A program made the translations under genes and the position numbers. Of a stretch of 6,289 nucleotides of DNA, positions 1 through 5,016 are shown in pieces (position 1 is the first letter of the stretch; each line of letters starts with the position of its first letter). Source of the DNA: DYIB01 sp049320945 (GTDB taxonomy: Bacteria > Pseudomonadota > Gammaproteobacteria > Burkholderiales > Rhodocyclaceae); assembly GCA_049320945.1 (NCBI GenBank), contig JBMOQT010000208.1, forward strand, positions 1 through 6,289. The letters run 5' to 3'. The notes under the pieces were generated by a model that saw only the letters and a list, made by a program, of their open reading frames with translations, ran no database searches and had not been told where the DNA came from.

Positions 1-99
1 GGCCGCAGGCGCCGTCTCCGCCGGCTTGTCCTGGGCCTGGGCGGCGCCGCCCAGGGCCAGCGCGCAGGTCATGAACAGGATGGCGAACAATTTTCTCAT
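1..99 (-). CDS. amtB: Ammonium channel AmtB, N-terminal fragment (partial, runs off the window)
   Basis: Only the first 33 codons are present. They read MRKLFAILFMTCALALGGAA followed by QAQDKPAETAPAA: a positively charged start, a hydrophobic core and an AQA|QD signal-peptidase-like site after residue 22. Known of the family: AmtB channels of Gram-negative bacteria often carry a cleaved signal peptide (22 residues in E. coli) and form inner-membrane trimers that conduct ammonium. The transporter domain itself lies outside the window, so the identity rests on this leader plus position, 10 bases after the stop codon of a PII gene, which is the classic glnK-amtB pair. The ATG is preceded by a strong Shine-Dalgarno sequence that includes the glnK stop codon, which suggests translational coupling. 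Another exported protein downstream of glnK is possible but less likely. Confidence 0.82.
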   Translation of the reverse strand, partial: MRKLFAILFMTCALALGGAAQAQDKPAETAPAA

Positions 100-102
100 G
101 AG

Positions 103-111
103 CCTTCTCCT
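103..111 (-). promoter_or_regulatory. Ribosome binding site of amtB overlapping the glnK stop codon
   Basis: On the minus strand the sequence is TAGGAGAAGGCTC followed by ATG. The AG of the glnK TAG stop codon (110-112) forms the first two bases of the AGGAG core. A ribosome ending glnK therefore sits on the amtB initiation signal, which fits coupled production of GlnK and its partner channel. Confidence 0.7.
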
Positions 112-448
112 ACAGGGCATCCACGCCGGTTTCGCCGGTGCGGATGCGGATGACTTGTTCGAGATCGAAGACGAAGATCTTGCCGTCGCCGATCTTGCCG
201 GTGCTGGCCGACTTCTCGATGGCTTCGATCACCTGGTCGAGCAGCTCGCTCTTGATGGCGGCCTCCACCTTGACCTTGGGCAGGAAGTCCACCACATACT
301 CGGCGCCCCGGTAGAGCTCGGTATGCCCCTTCTGCCGCCCGAAGCCTTTGACTTCCGTGACGGTGATGCCCTGCACGCCCACGGCGGCGAGCGCCTCGCG
401 CACCTCGTCGAGCTTGAAGGGCTTGATGATTGCGGTTACCAGTTTCAT
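110..448 (-). CDS. glnK: PII nitrogen regulatory protein (GlnK type)
   Basis: A full-length PII protein of 112 residues, the usual size. PII trimers sense 2-oxoglutarate and ATP/ADP and, when not uridylylated, plug the AmtB channel. They also tune the GlnD, GlnE and NtrB-NtrC relay. Visible hallmarks: the start MKLVTAIIKPFKLDEV, Gln39 and Lys58 (2-oxoglutarate/Mg-ATP site), the T-loop with Tyr51 in ELYRGAEYVVDF (GlnD uridylylation site), the B-loop TGKIGDGKIFV at 83-93, and the C-loop arginines Arg101 and Arg103. Residue 54 is Asp, as in many GlnB proteins, so the GlnK name rests mainly on its place directly before amtB. A GAGGAG Shine-Dalgarno sequence lies 6 bases before the ATG (plus-strand 455-460). 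It follows the porin gene by 49 bases with no convincing terminator, so co-transcription from the sigma-54 promoter at 1691-1706 is likely. Confidence 0.96.
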   Translation of the reverse strand: MKLVTAIIKPFKLDEVREALAAVGVQGITVTEVKGFGRQKGHTELYRGAEYVVDFLPKVKVEAAIKSELLDQVIEAIEKSASTGKIGDGKIFVFDLEQVIRIRTGETGVDAL

Positions 449-497
449 GACTGACTCCTCGGGAGGTAACTAAACCGGTGTCTATGTGTCCGGCATG

Positions 498-1649
498 TCA
501 GAACTTGTAGATGGCTTCGAGGCCAAACGAGCTTTGGCTTTTCTTGGCGGTGGCACCGTCCTTGTCCAGGAAAGCCGCTTGGTTGGAGCGATCGCCGCGA
601 ACTTCAGCGCGCAGCTCCAGATTCTTGATTGCCGGCGGCAGGTAAGCGAGGGTCAAAGTCGCCTCCTTCCACTTCTGCACCAAGCCGGTGCGATAGCCGT
701 CCTTGTCGTCAAAGTATTCCGCGCGGAAGGACAGGCGCCACTGGTCGTTGAACTGGTAGTTCGCGTAGCCGGCGAGTCCCCTCCACTTGGCCTTGCTGGC
801 ACCACTGGGCGCCACGGTGGATGCGTTGGCCTGGGTGGCATAGTCATAGTTCAGGATGAAGCTCAGCTTATCGGTGGCGTTGATGATGCCGACCACGTCT
901 ATGAGGTTGCGCTGGCCTTCCGGACCGGAACCAACCAAGCCGCCGACCCGCTCTTTCCCGAAATGGGCCATGGCGTTCAACATGAATGTCTTGTTGGCCG
1001 CGTACATGAAACCCAATTCGCCGGTCTTCGAGTCATTGGTGTCCTTAAAGTCATCCCAGCCGTTGTTAATGCCGCCGGTGATGGTCAACGTATCGCCCAG
1101 CGCATATGTCGCACGGAAACCGGTATGAGTGAATGGAATTGCGTAGCCGAACAGGATCGAACGGGAGTAATTGGGGTTTGCCGTGCTGTTGATCACCTCG
1201 GCACCGGCAGAGGTGACAAACTTCCCGCCGATGACGGTCCAGGGTCCGGCGGCGTACTGCAGGAAGGCCTGGGTCACATCCCAGTAGTCGCGTTTGCCAG
1301 TAGTAGTGCCGTTGTTCGGATTAGTGTCGTATGCGGCGATGACATTAGCGTCTTTGCCGAGGGTCACGTTAAGCAGCCCCCCGAGTCCTTCCTTCGGCTG
1401 CTTCGCCAGTGTCAGCGCAAGCTGACGCGTGCGCAGGTCGTTGCGCTCCACGTCGAACACCCGGTTGGGGACACCGCTTACGAAGAGCCCATTACCCGAT
1501 AAGCGGTTATAGGAGACATCCAAGTAGCCGCTGAATTCGAGCCCGCCGTCGGTCTTTTCGGGCTCGCCGGCCGCGGCTCCTTGGGCTAGGGCAATCGCAG
1601 GTAACAGAAAGGCGGTCGCGAGCGCAGTGGCCAAGACGGTTCTATGCAT
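498..1649 (-). CDS. Outer-membrane beta-barrel porin of the nitrogen operon (BBP2/OmpL-like)
   Basis: 383 residues with a clear signal peptide (MHRTVLATALATAFLLPAIA, then LA|QG, cleaved after about residue 22). The mature part is rich in alternating, aromatic-flanked strands such as LEFSGYLDVSYNRL, WTVIGGKFVTSAGAEV and WRLSFRAEYFDDKDGY, and ends in LEAIYKF. A terminal Phe is the usual BAM-recognition signature of outer-membrane barrels. The overall pattern resembles the putative beta-barrel porin-2 (BBP2, OmpL-like) family; no substrate can be read from the sequence. It is the first gene of a porin-glnK-amtB operon and has a GGGGTG Shine-Dalgarno sequence 5 bases before the ATG. Its predicted mRNA starts near 1680 from a sigma-54 promoter, so it should respond to nitrogen starvation. 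Inference: it aids outer-membrane passage of ammonium or small nitrogen compounds. The gene is visibly less GC-rich than its neighbours. The barrel call is firm, the exact family less so. Confidence 0.85.
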   Translation of the reverse strand: MHRTVLATALATAFLLPAIALAQGAAAGEPEKTDGGLEFSGYLDVSYNRLSGNGLFVSGVPNRVFDVERNDLRTRQLALTLAKQPKEGLGGLLNVTLGKDANVIAAYDTNPNNGTTTGKRDYWDVTQAFLQYAAGPWTVIGGKFVTSAGAEVINSTANPNYSRSILFGYAIPFTHTGFRATYALGDTLTITGGINNGWDDFKDTNDSKTGELGFMYAANKTFMLNAMAHFGKERVGGLVGSGPEGQRNLIDVVGIINATDKLSFILNYDYATQANASTVAPSGASKAKWRGLAGYANYQFNDQWRLSFRAEYFDDKDGYRTGLVQKWKEATLTLAYLPPAIKNLELRAEVRGDRSNQAAFLDKDGATAKKSQSSFGLEAIYKF

Positions 1650-1690
1650 AGTTTCACCCCGTTGTTGTGATAAGGTTTCTACGCCTTGAC

Positions 1691-1706
1691 CGCAGGAACC
1701 ATGCCA
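1691..1706 (-). promoter_or_regulatory. Sigma-54 (RpoN) -24/-12 promoter of the porin-glnK-amtB operon
   Basis: The minus strand reads TGGCATGGTTCCTGCG, against the consensus TGGCACG-N4-TTGCW. The invariant GG and GC are exactly 10 bases apart, and the TGGCA block is perfect. With C at 1692 as -12, transcription would start at about 1680 (an A on the minus strand). That leaves a leader of about 31 bases before the porin ATG at 1649. NtrC-like sites upstream support the call. Confidence 0.82.
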
Positions 1707-1725
1707 GACAAATTATTTAGAATAA

Positions 1726-1738
1726 AAACAATGTGTTG
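1726..1738 (+). promoter_or_regulatory. Possible IHF binding site between the NtrC sites and the sigma-54 promoter
   Basis: AAACAATGTGTTG fits the IHF consensus WATCAANNNNTTR with one mismatch (A for T at the third position). An A/T-rich tract (1711-1728) lies directly 5' of it, as is typical of strong IHF sites. It sits between the promoter and the activator sites, where IHF bends DNA in many sigma-54 systems. The motif is degenerate, so this is a moderate call. Confidence 0.42.
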
Positions 1739-1759
1739 CTGAATACGGGCCATAGACTG

Positions 1760-1776
1760 CGCACCGTTTTGGTAGG
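1760..1776. promoter_or_regulatory. Second, weaker NtrC-like site
   Basis: CGCACC-GTTTT-GGTAGG has the NtrC layout (TGCACC-N5-GGTGCA). The left arm matches at 5 of 6 bases and the right arm at 3 of 6. Its centre is 32 bases, about three helical turns, from the centre of the strong site at 1792-1808, so both would lie on the same face of the DNA. Its centre falls at about -88 from the predicted start of the porin transcript. Confidence 0.5.
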
Positions 1777-1791
1777 ACAAAACCCAAAGCT

Positions 1792-1808
1792 TGCACCGTG
1801 CTGGTGCA
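1792..1808. promoter_or_regulatory. Strong NtrC (NRI) enhancer site
   Basis: TGCACCGTGCTGGTGCA is a perfect 6+6 dyad with a 5-base centre and matches the enteric NtrC consensus TGCACY-N5-GGTGCA. It centres about 120 bases upstream of the predicted sigma-54 start, a normal enhancer distance. It also lies close upstream of the possible ubiK promoter, centred near -53 from that predicted start, so an effect on ubiK cannot be excluded. Confidence 0.8.
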
Positions 1809-1837
1809 TGGGCTGCCACTGGCTGGGACGGGGCTTG

Positions 1838-1846
1838 TGCTACACT
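1838..1846 (+). promoter_or_regulatory. Possible extended -10 promoter of ubiK
   Basis: TGCTACACT resembles the extended -10 form TGnTATAAT, with 4 of 6 hexamer bases plus the TG. It would start RNA near 1853, about 22 bases before the ubiK ATG. I see no good -35 element at 16-18 bases upstream, which an extended -10 can tolerate. This is a weak call. Confidence 0.38.
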
Positions 1847-1874
1847 GAATTCATTCCACGGAAATTCTGTCGTC

Positions 1875-2132
1875 ATGCTGAACCCGAAGTTCCTCGATGA
1901 CCTGTCGGCCCGAGTAGCGGAACTTGTCAGCTCCAGCCCCGCCAAAGACCTGGAAAAGAACGCCCGCGCCCTGCTGGGCAGCGTGTTCGCCCGCCTCGAC
2001 CTGGTGACGCGGGAGGAGTACGAGGTGCAGCGGGAAGTCCTGGCGCGCACCCGCGACAAGCTGGCGACCCTGGAGCAGCGTATCGCCGAGCTGGAGGAGC
2101 GCCTCGCCCGGGACGAATCCTCCCCCGGCTGA
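1875..2132 (+). CDS. ubiK: Ubiquinone biosynthesis accessory factor UbiK (YqiC/BMFP family)
   Basis: A small soluble protein of 85 residues, the usual family size, starting MLNPKFLDDLSARVAEL. The N-terminal half is an amphipathic helical segment with the family pattern SSPAKDLEKNARALLGSVFARLDLV (split here: SSPAKDLEKNARALL, then GSVFARLDLV, residues 19-44). This is followed by REEYEVQREVL and a charged heptad-like coiled coil at about 50-80, rich in Glu, Arg and Leu. Known of the family: UbiK binds UbiJ and helps the aerobic ubiquinone-synthesis complex. YqiC homologues form trimers through the coiled coil and have membrane-fusogenic activity in vitro. The ATG at 1875 was chosen because homology begins there. 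An in-frame TTG at 1791 would put the NtrC site inside the gene. The Shine-Dalgarno signal is weak (GGAAA, about 13 bases upstream). It is transcribed divergently from the porin operon. Confidence 0.93.
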   Translation: MLNPKFLDDLSARVAELVSSSPAKDLEKNARALLGSVFARLDLVTREEYEVQREVLARTRDKLATLEQRIAELEERLARDESSPG

Positions 2133-2159
2133 TTCCCCTGCGGCCGGCCCGCGGGGGAA
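2133..2159 (+). terminator. GC-rich hairpin directly after ubiK, probable terminator
   Basis: An 11-base-pair stem (TTCCCCTGCGG pairing with CCGCGGGGGAA, one G-T pair) closes a 5-base loop (CCGGC). It begins on the base after the ubiK stop codon. The sequence after it (CTTCTCC) is only a poor U-tract, so termination may be incomplete or the hairpin may mainly protect the 3' end of the mRNA. Confidence 0.6.
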
Positions 2160-2229
2160 CTTCTCCGGCAGCCCGCTTCCAACCGGCGCATGTTCAGTCC
2201 CAGCCGGAACTACAAGTGGCCGCCAGGCC

Positions 2230-2793
2230 ATGAGCGACATGCCCACTGCCTACACGCGCACCGCCATCGCCCTGCACTGGCTGATCGCCCTGCTGATCTT
2301 CGCCCTGTTCCCGGTGGGCCTGTACATGGTGGGCCTGCCCCTGTCGCCCGAGAAACTGAGGATTTACTCCTACCACAAGTGGACCGGGGTGACGGTCTTC
2401 CTGCTGGCCCTGCTGCGGCTTGCCTGGCGCCTGACTCACGGGGCGCCGCCGCCGCCCGCCGCCATGCCTCCCTGGCAGCGCCGCCTGGCCGCCCTGAGCC
2501 ACGGCGCCCTGTACCTGCTGCTGCTGGTCATCCCCCTGTCGGGTTGGGTGATGAGCTCGGCCCTGGGCGTGCCGGTGGTGTATTTCGGCGTGCTGCCCCT
2601 GCCGGACCTGGTGGCCAAGAACAAGGAGCTGGGCGAAGCCCTGAAGGTGGTGCACGCCTCCCTCAATTTCACCCTGGCGGCCCTGGTGGTGCTGCACGCG
2701 GCGGCGGCGCTGAAGCACCACCTGGTGGACCGGGACGACGTGCTGGTGCGCATGATCCCTTTCCTGAAACCCCCTATCGAGAACAGCCGATGA
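2230..2793 (+). CDS. Cytochrome b561 (CybB/YceJ family), di-heme membrane protein
   Basis: 187 residues with four predicted membrane helices, at about 12-35, 50-68, 90-112 and 144-163. Known of the family: these proteins hold two b-type hemes and pass electrons from ubiquinol across the inner membrane; E. coli CybB can act as a superoxide:quinone oxidoreductase. The four likely heme-ligand histidines are at His16 (IALHWLIAL), His49 (YSYHKWTG), His142 (KVVHASLN) and His156 (VVLHAAAA). Their spacing closely matches the ligands of E. coli CybB, including 14 residues between the last two. The first ATG at 2230 is used; a second in-frame ATG at 2239 (MPTAYTR) has a similarly weak ribosome site and is possible. 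The stop codon overlaps the ATG of the following yceI gene (ATGA), so the pair is surely one transcript, parallel to the yceJ-yceI pair of E. coli. Confidence 0.93.
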   Translation: MSDMPTAYTRTAIALHWLIALLIFALFPVGLYMVGLPLSPEKLRIYSYHKWTGVTVFLLALLRLAWRLTHGAPPPPAAMPPWQRRLAALSHGALYLLLLVIPLSGWVMSSALGVPVVYFGVLPLPDLVAKNKELGEALKVVHASLNFTLAALVVLHAAAALKHHLVDRDDVLVRMIPFLKPPIENSR

Positions 2794-3374
2794 ACCCTTT
2801 GCTTCGCCTCGCCGGCCTGGCCGCCGTGCTGGCCGCCTCTTCGGCCGCGGCCGTGGAGTACAACGCGGTGCTGCTCGACAAGTGCCAGGTCACCTTCACC
2901 TCCAGGCAGATGAACGTGCCCGTGGACGGCCTGTTCAAGAAATTCAACGCACAAGTGGCCTTCGATCCCGCTCGGCCGGAGGCGGGCAGGGCGGTGGTGG
3001 AAATCGATCTCAACAGCATCGACGCCGGCTCCGATGACGCCAACATCGAGATCAAGCGCAAGCCCTGGTTCGACGTCCAGAATTTTCCCACGGCGAAGTT
3101 CGTGTCCACCGGCGTCCGGACTCTGGGCAACGGCCGCTACGAGGCCTTGGGCAAGATGACCATCAAGGGCCGCACCCACGACGTGGTGGCGCCCTTCACC
3201 TTCAAGCCCGCGGGCAGCATCGGCCAGTTCGACGGCAGCTTCGTGGTGAAACGCCTGCAGTACGCCGTGGGCGAAGGCCCCTGGGCGGACACCTCCACGG
3301 TCGCCGACGAGGTGGTGATCAAGTTCAGGTTCCTGGTGGCGGCGGCCCCGCCCGCCGCGGCCGACAACAAGTAG
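2790..3374 (+). CDS. YceI-family periplasmic lipocalin-like protein
   Basis: 194 residues. A signal peptide (MNPLLRLAGLAAVLAASSAA, cut near AAA|VEY after residue 21) sends it to the periplasm. The mature part shows the YceI beta-barrel pattern: LDKCQVTFTSRQMNVPVDG, AQVAFDP, VVEIDLNSIDAG, the signature KPWFDVQNFPTAKFVSTGV, and GKMTIKGRTHDVVAPFTF. It ends in an Ala/Pro-rich tail. Known of the family: these barrels bind long polyisoprenoid chains such as ubiquinone-like lipids and are often paired with cytochrome b561. Inference: the barrel carries an isoprenoid or quinone used with the membrane cytochrome. The start at 2790 is set by the signal peptide and the 4-base ATGA overlap with the preceding gene. 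The reading frame is open much further upstream, but that extension only crosses the cytochrome gene in another frame. Translation is probably coupled to the cytochrome. Confidence 0.94.
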   Translation: MNPLLRLAGLAAVLAASSAAAVEYNAVLLDKCQVTFTSRQMNVPVDGLFKKFNAQVAFDPARPEAGRAVVEIDLNSIDAGSDDANIEIKRKPWFDVQNFPTAKFVSTGVRTLGNGRYEALGKMTIKGRTHDVVAPFTFKPAGSIGQFDGSFVVKRLQYAVGEGPWADTSTVADEVVIKFRFLVAAAPPAAADNK

Positions 3375-3412
3375 TCGGTTAAACTGCGCGCTTTATCCAT
3401 TTGTCACCGACG

Positions 3413-4909
3413 ATGTCCCTTGCCATCCTGAAGAGCCGCGGCCTGGCGGGCATGGACGCGCCCGAGGTCACGGTGGAAGTGCACCTGGCGCCCGGGCTGC
3501 CCGGTTTCACCATCGTCGGCCTGCCCGACACGGAGGTGAAGGAGGCGCGCGACCGGGTGCGGGCGGCGATCCAGAATGCGCGCTTCGAGTTTCCCCAGCG
3601 CCGCCTCACCATCAACCTGGCGCCGGCGGACCTGCCCAAGGAATCGGGCCGCTTCGATCTGCCCATGGCCTTGGGGATATTGGCCGCCTCGGGCCAGGTG
3701 GAGCGCAAGTCCCTCGGGCAATGCGAGTTCGCCGGCGAGCTGTCGCTGACCGGCGAGTTGCGTCCCATCCGCGGGGCGCTCGCCATGGCCTGGCGCGCCG
3801 CCGGCTCGGGGCGCAGCTTCGTGCTGCCCGCCGACAACGCGCCCGAAGCAGCCCTGGTGCGCAATGCCGTCGTCCTGCCGGCGCGCAATCTCCTGGAAGT
3901 TTGCGCTCACCTCAATGGCCGGCAGACCCTGGCGCCCTACGCCGGCGAACCGTTGGCCACCGAGCCCGACTATCCCTGCCTGTCTGAAGTGAAGGGCCAA
4001 GTCCAGGCCAAGCGGGCCCTGGAGGTGGCGGCGGCGGGCAGCCACAGCCTGCTGATGGTGGGACCGCCGGGCACCGGCAAGTCCATGCTGGCGGCACGCT
4101 TCCCCGGCCTGTTGCCGCCCATGACCGAGGAGGAAGCCCTGGAGTCGGCGGCGGTGCAGTCGGTCACCGGCGGCTTCCGCCCGTGCCAGTGGGGCCGGCG
4201 CCCCTTTCGCCAGCCCCATCACTCGGCCTCGGCGGCGGCGCTGGTGGGCGGCGGCTCGGACCCGCGCCCCGGCGAGATCTCGCTGGCCCATCACGGGGTG
4301 CTGTTCCTGGACGAGCTGCCGGAGTTTGAGCGGCGCGTGCTGGAGGCCCTGCGCGAGCCGCTGGAATCGGGCCAGGTGACGGTGTCGCGGGCGGCGCGCC
4401 GGGCCGACTTCCCGGCGCGCTTCCAGTTGATCGCGGCCATGAATCCCTGCCCCTGCGGCCACCTGGGCGACCCCGGCGGCCGCTGCCGGTGCACCCCGGA
4501 CCAGGTGGCGCGCTACCGGGGCAAGCTGTCGGGTCCGCTGCTCGACCGCATCGACCTGACCATCGAGGTGCCGGCCCTGCGCGAGGCGGAGCTGCAGGAG
4601 CGCGCCGCGGGTGAACCGTCGGCGGCGGTGCGCTCGCGCGTGGTGGCGGCGCGGGCCCGCCAGCAGGCGCGCCAGGGCAAACCCAACAGCCTGCTCACGC
4701 CCAGGGAGATCGACGCCCTGTGCGCCGCCGACGACGCCGGACTGGCCCTGCTGCGCCAGGCGGCGGCACGCCTCAACCTGTCGGTGCGCGCCTATCACCG
4801 GATCCTGAAGGTGGCGCGCACCATCGCCGACCTGGCCGCCAGCCCCGCCATCGGTTCGACCCATGTGGCGGAGGCCATCCATTACCGGCGGCCCGATGAC
4901 CAACGCTGA
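3413..4909 (+). CDS. comM: ComM/YifB family Mg-chelatase-like AAA+ ATPase
   Basis: 498 residues, close to the E. coli homologue. Order of domains: an N-terminal ChlI/Lon-protease-like fold (about 20-140, with GLPGFTIVGLPDTEVKEARD and NLAPADLPKESGRFDLPMAL); an AAA+ core with Walker A GPPGTGKS (217-224), Walker B LFLDE (297-301) and the arginine-bearing GPLLDRIDL (374-382); and a C-terminal helical Mg-chelatase-like lid (LNLSVRAYHRILKVARTIAD). Four cysteines, CPC at 346-348 and CRC at 358-360, form the zinc-binding-like insert seen in the family. Known of the family: in Vibrio cholerae ComM is a hexameric helicase that drives branch migration during natural transformation. The ATG at 3413 was preferred over an in-frame TTG at 3401 because homology begins at MSLAILKSRGL. 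No good Shine-Dalgarno signal is visible. The gap to yceI is 38 bases with no hairpin, so it may be read through from upstream. Confidence 0.95.
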   Translation: MSLAILKSRGLAGMDAPEVTVEVHLAPGLPGFTIVGLPDTEVKEARDRVRAAIQNARFEFPQRRLTINLAPADLPKESGRFDLPMALGILAASGQVERKSLGQCEFAGELSLTGELRPIRGALAMAWRAAGSGRSFVLPADNAPEAALVRNAVVLPARNLLEVCAHLNGRQTLAPYAGEPLATEPDYPCLSEVKGQVQAKRALEVAAAGSHSLLMVGPPGTGKSMLAARFPGLLPPMTEEEALESAAVQSVTGGFRPCQWGRRPFRQPHHSASAAALVGGGSDPRPGEISLAHHGVLFLDELPEFERRVLEALREPLESGQVTVSRAARRADFPARFQLIAAMNPCPCGHLGDPGGRCRCTPDQVARYRGKLSGPLLDRIDLTIEVPALREAELQERAAGEPSAAVRSRVVAARARQQARQGKPNSLLTPREIDALCAADDAGLALLRQAAARLNLSVRAYHRILKVARTIADLAASPAIGSTHVAEAIHYRRPDDQR

Positions 4910-5016
4910 CGCACGGGCCCGAAGCGCAGCGGCTGATGTCCCACGTGGCCATGATCTTCGCCCTGGCGCCGGCGGTGTCGCCCATCGTCGGCGGCTGGGT
5001 GTTCGGCCTTCTAGGC
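4909..5016 (+). pseudogene. Internal remnant of a Bcr/CflA-type MFS drug efflux gene
   Basis: The bases between comM and the convergent transporter, read in the frame that starts at 4909, give 36 residues. They include GPEAQRLMSHVAMIF followed by ALAPAVSPIVGGWVFGLLG. From memory of the family, this matches the region of Bcr/CflA multidrug transporters just after the conserved Arg-Asp loop: a helix with AQRLMS, then MxFALAPAxAPxxGGW, the antiporter-type Pro/Gly helix. A TGA lies just upstream in this frame at 4897, inside comM. Downstream of about 5016 the frame runs antisense through the next gene and shows no more membrane-helix character. So both the first ~120 residues and all of the C-terminal part are missing, and there is no start codon or ribosome site of its own. 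It touches the comM stop codon on one side and the stop codon of the MFS gene on the other. Probably a deletion remnant and not expressed as a working protein. Confidence 0.6.

Noticed and set aside
26..454. A 142-codon plus-strand open frame opposite glnK and amtB
   Set aside because: Antisense to an unmistakable PII gene, with no recognisable features of its own.
450..497. Possible terminator between porin and glnK (GCCGG and CCGGT on the minus strand)
   Set aside because: Only about four firm base pairs around an 11-base loop and no U-tract, so it is not a convincing terminator.
486..1502. A 338-codon plus-strand open frame opposite the porin
   Set aside because: The porin frame has a signal peptide, barrel pattern, ribosome site and promoter; the antisense frame has none of these.
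1791..1874. TTG-initiated extension of UbiK
   Set aside because: It would add residues with no family match and would cover the NtrC dyad and the likely promoter. UbiK proteins begin at MLNPKFLDDL.
2190..2789. N-terminal extension of the YceI frame through the cytochrome gene
   Set aside because: The extension is a Pro/Ala/Gly/Arg-rich read of the cytochrome b561 gene in another frame. The signal peptide places the real YceI start at 2790.
3375..3412. Promoter for comM (TAAACT at 3380-3385 as a -10)
   Set aside because: Only 4 of 6 bases match and no -35 element is visible at a suitable distance; read-through from yceI explains expression as well.
3404..4903. A 499-codon open frame on the minus strand opposite comM
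   Set aside because: It mirrors comM almost end to end, its translation is low-complexity and rich in Arg, Gly, Gln and His, and it has no domain I recognise. It is the usual shadow frame of a GC-rich gene.
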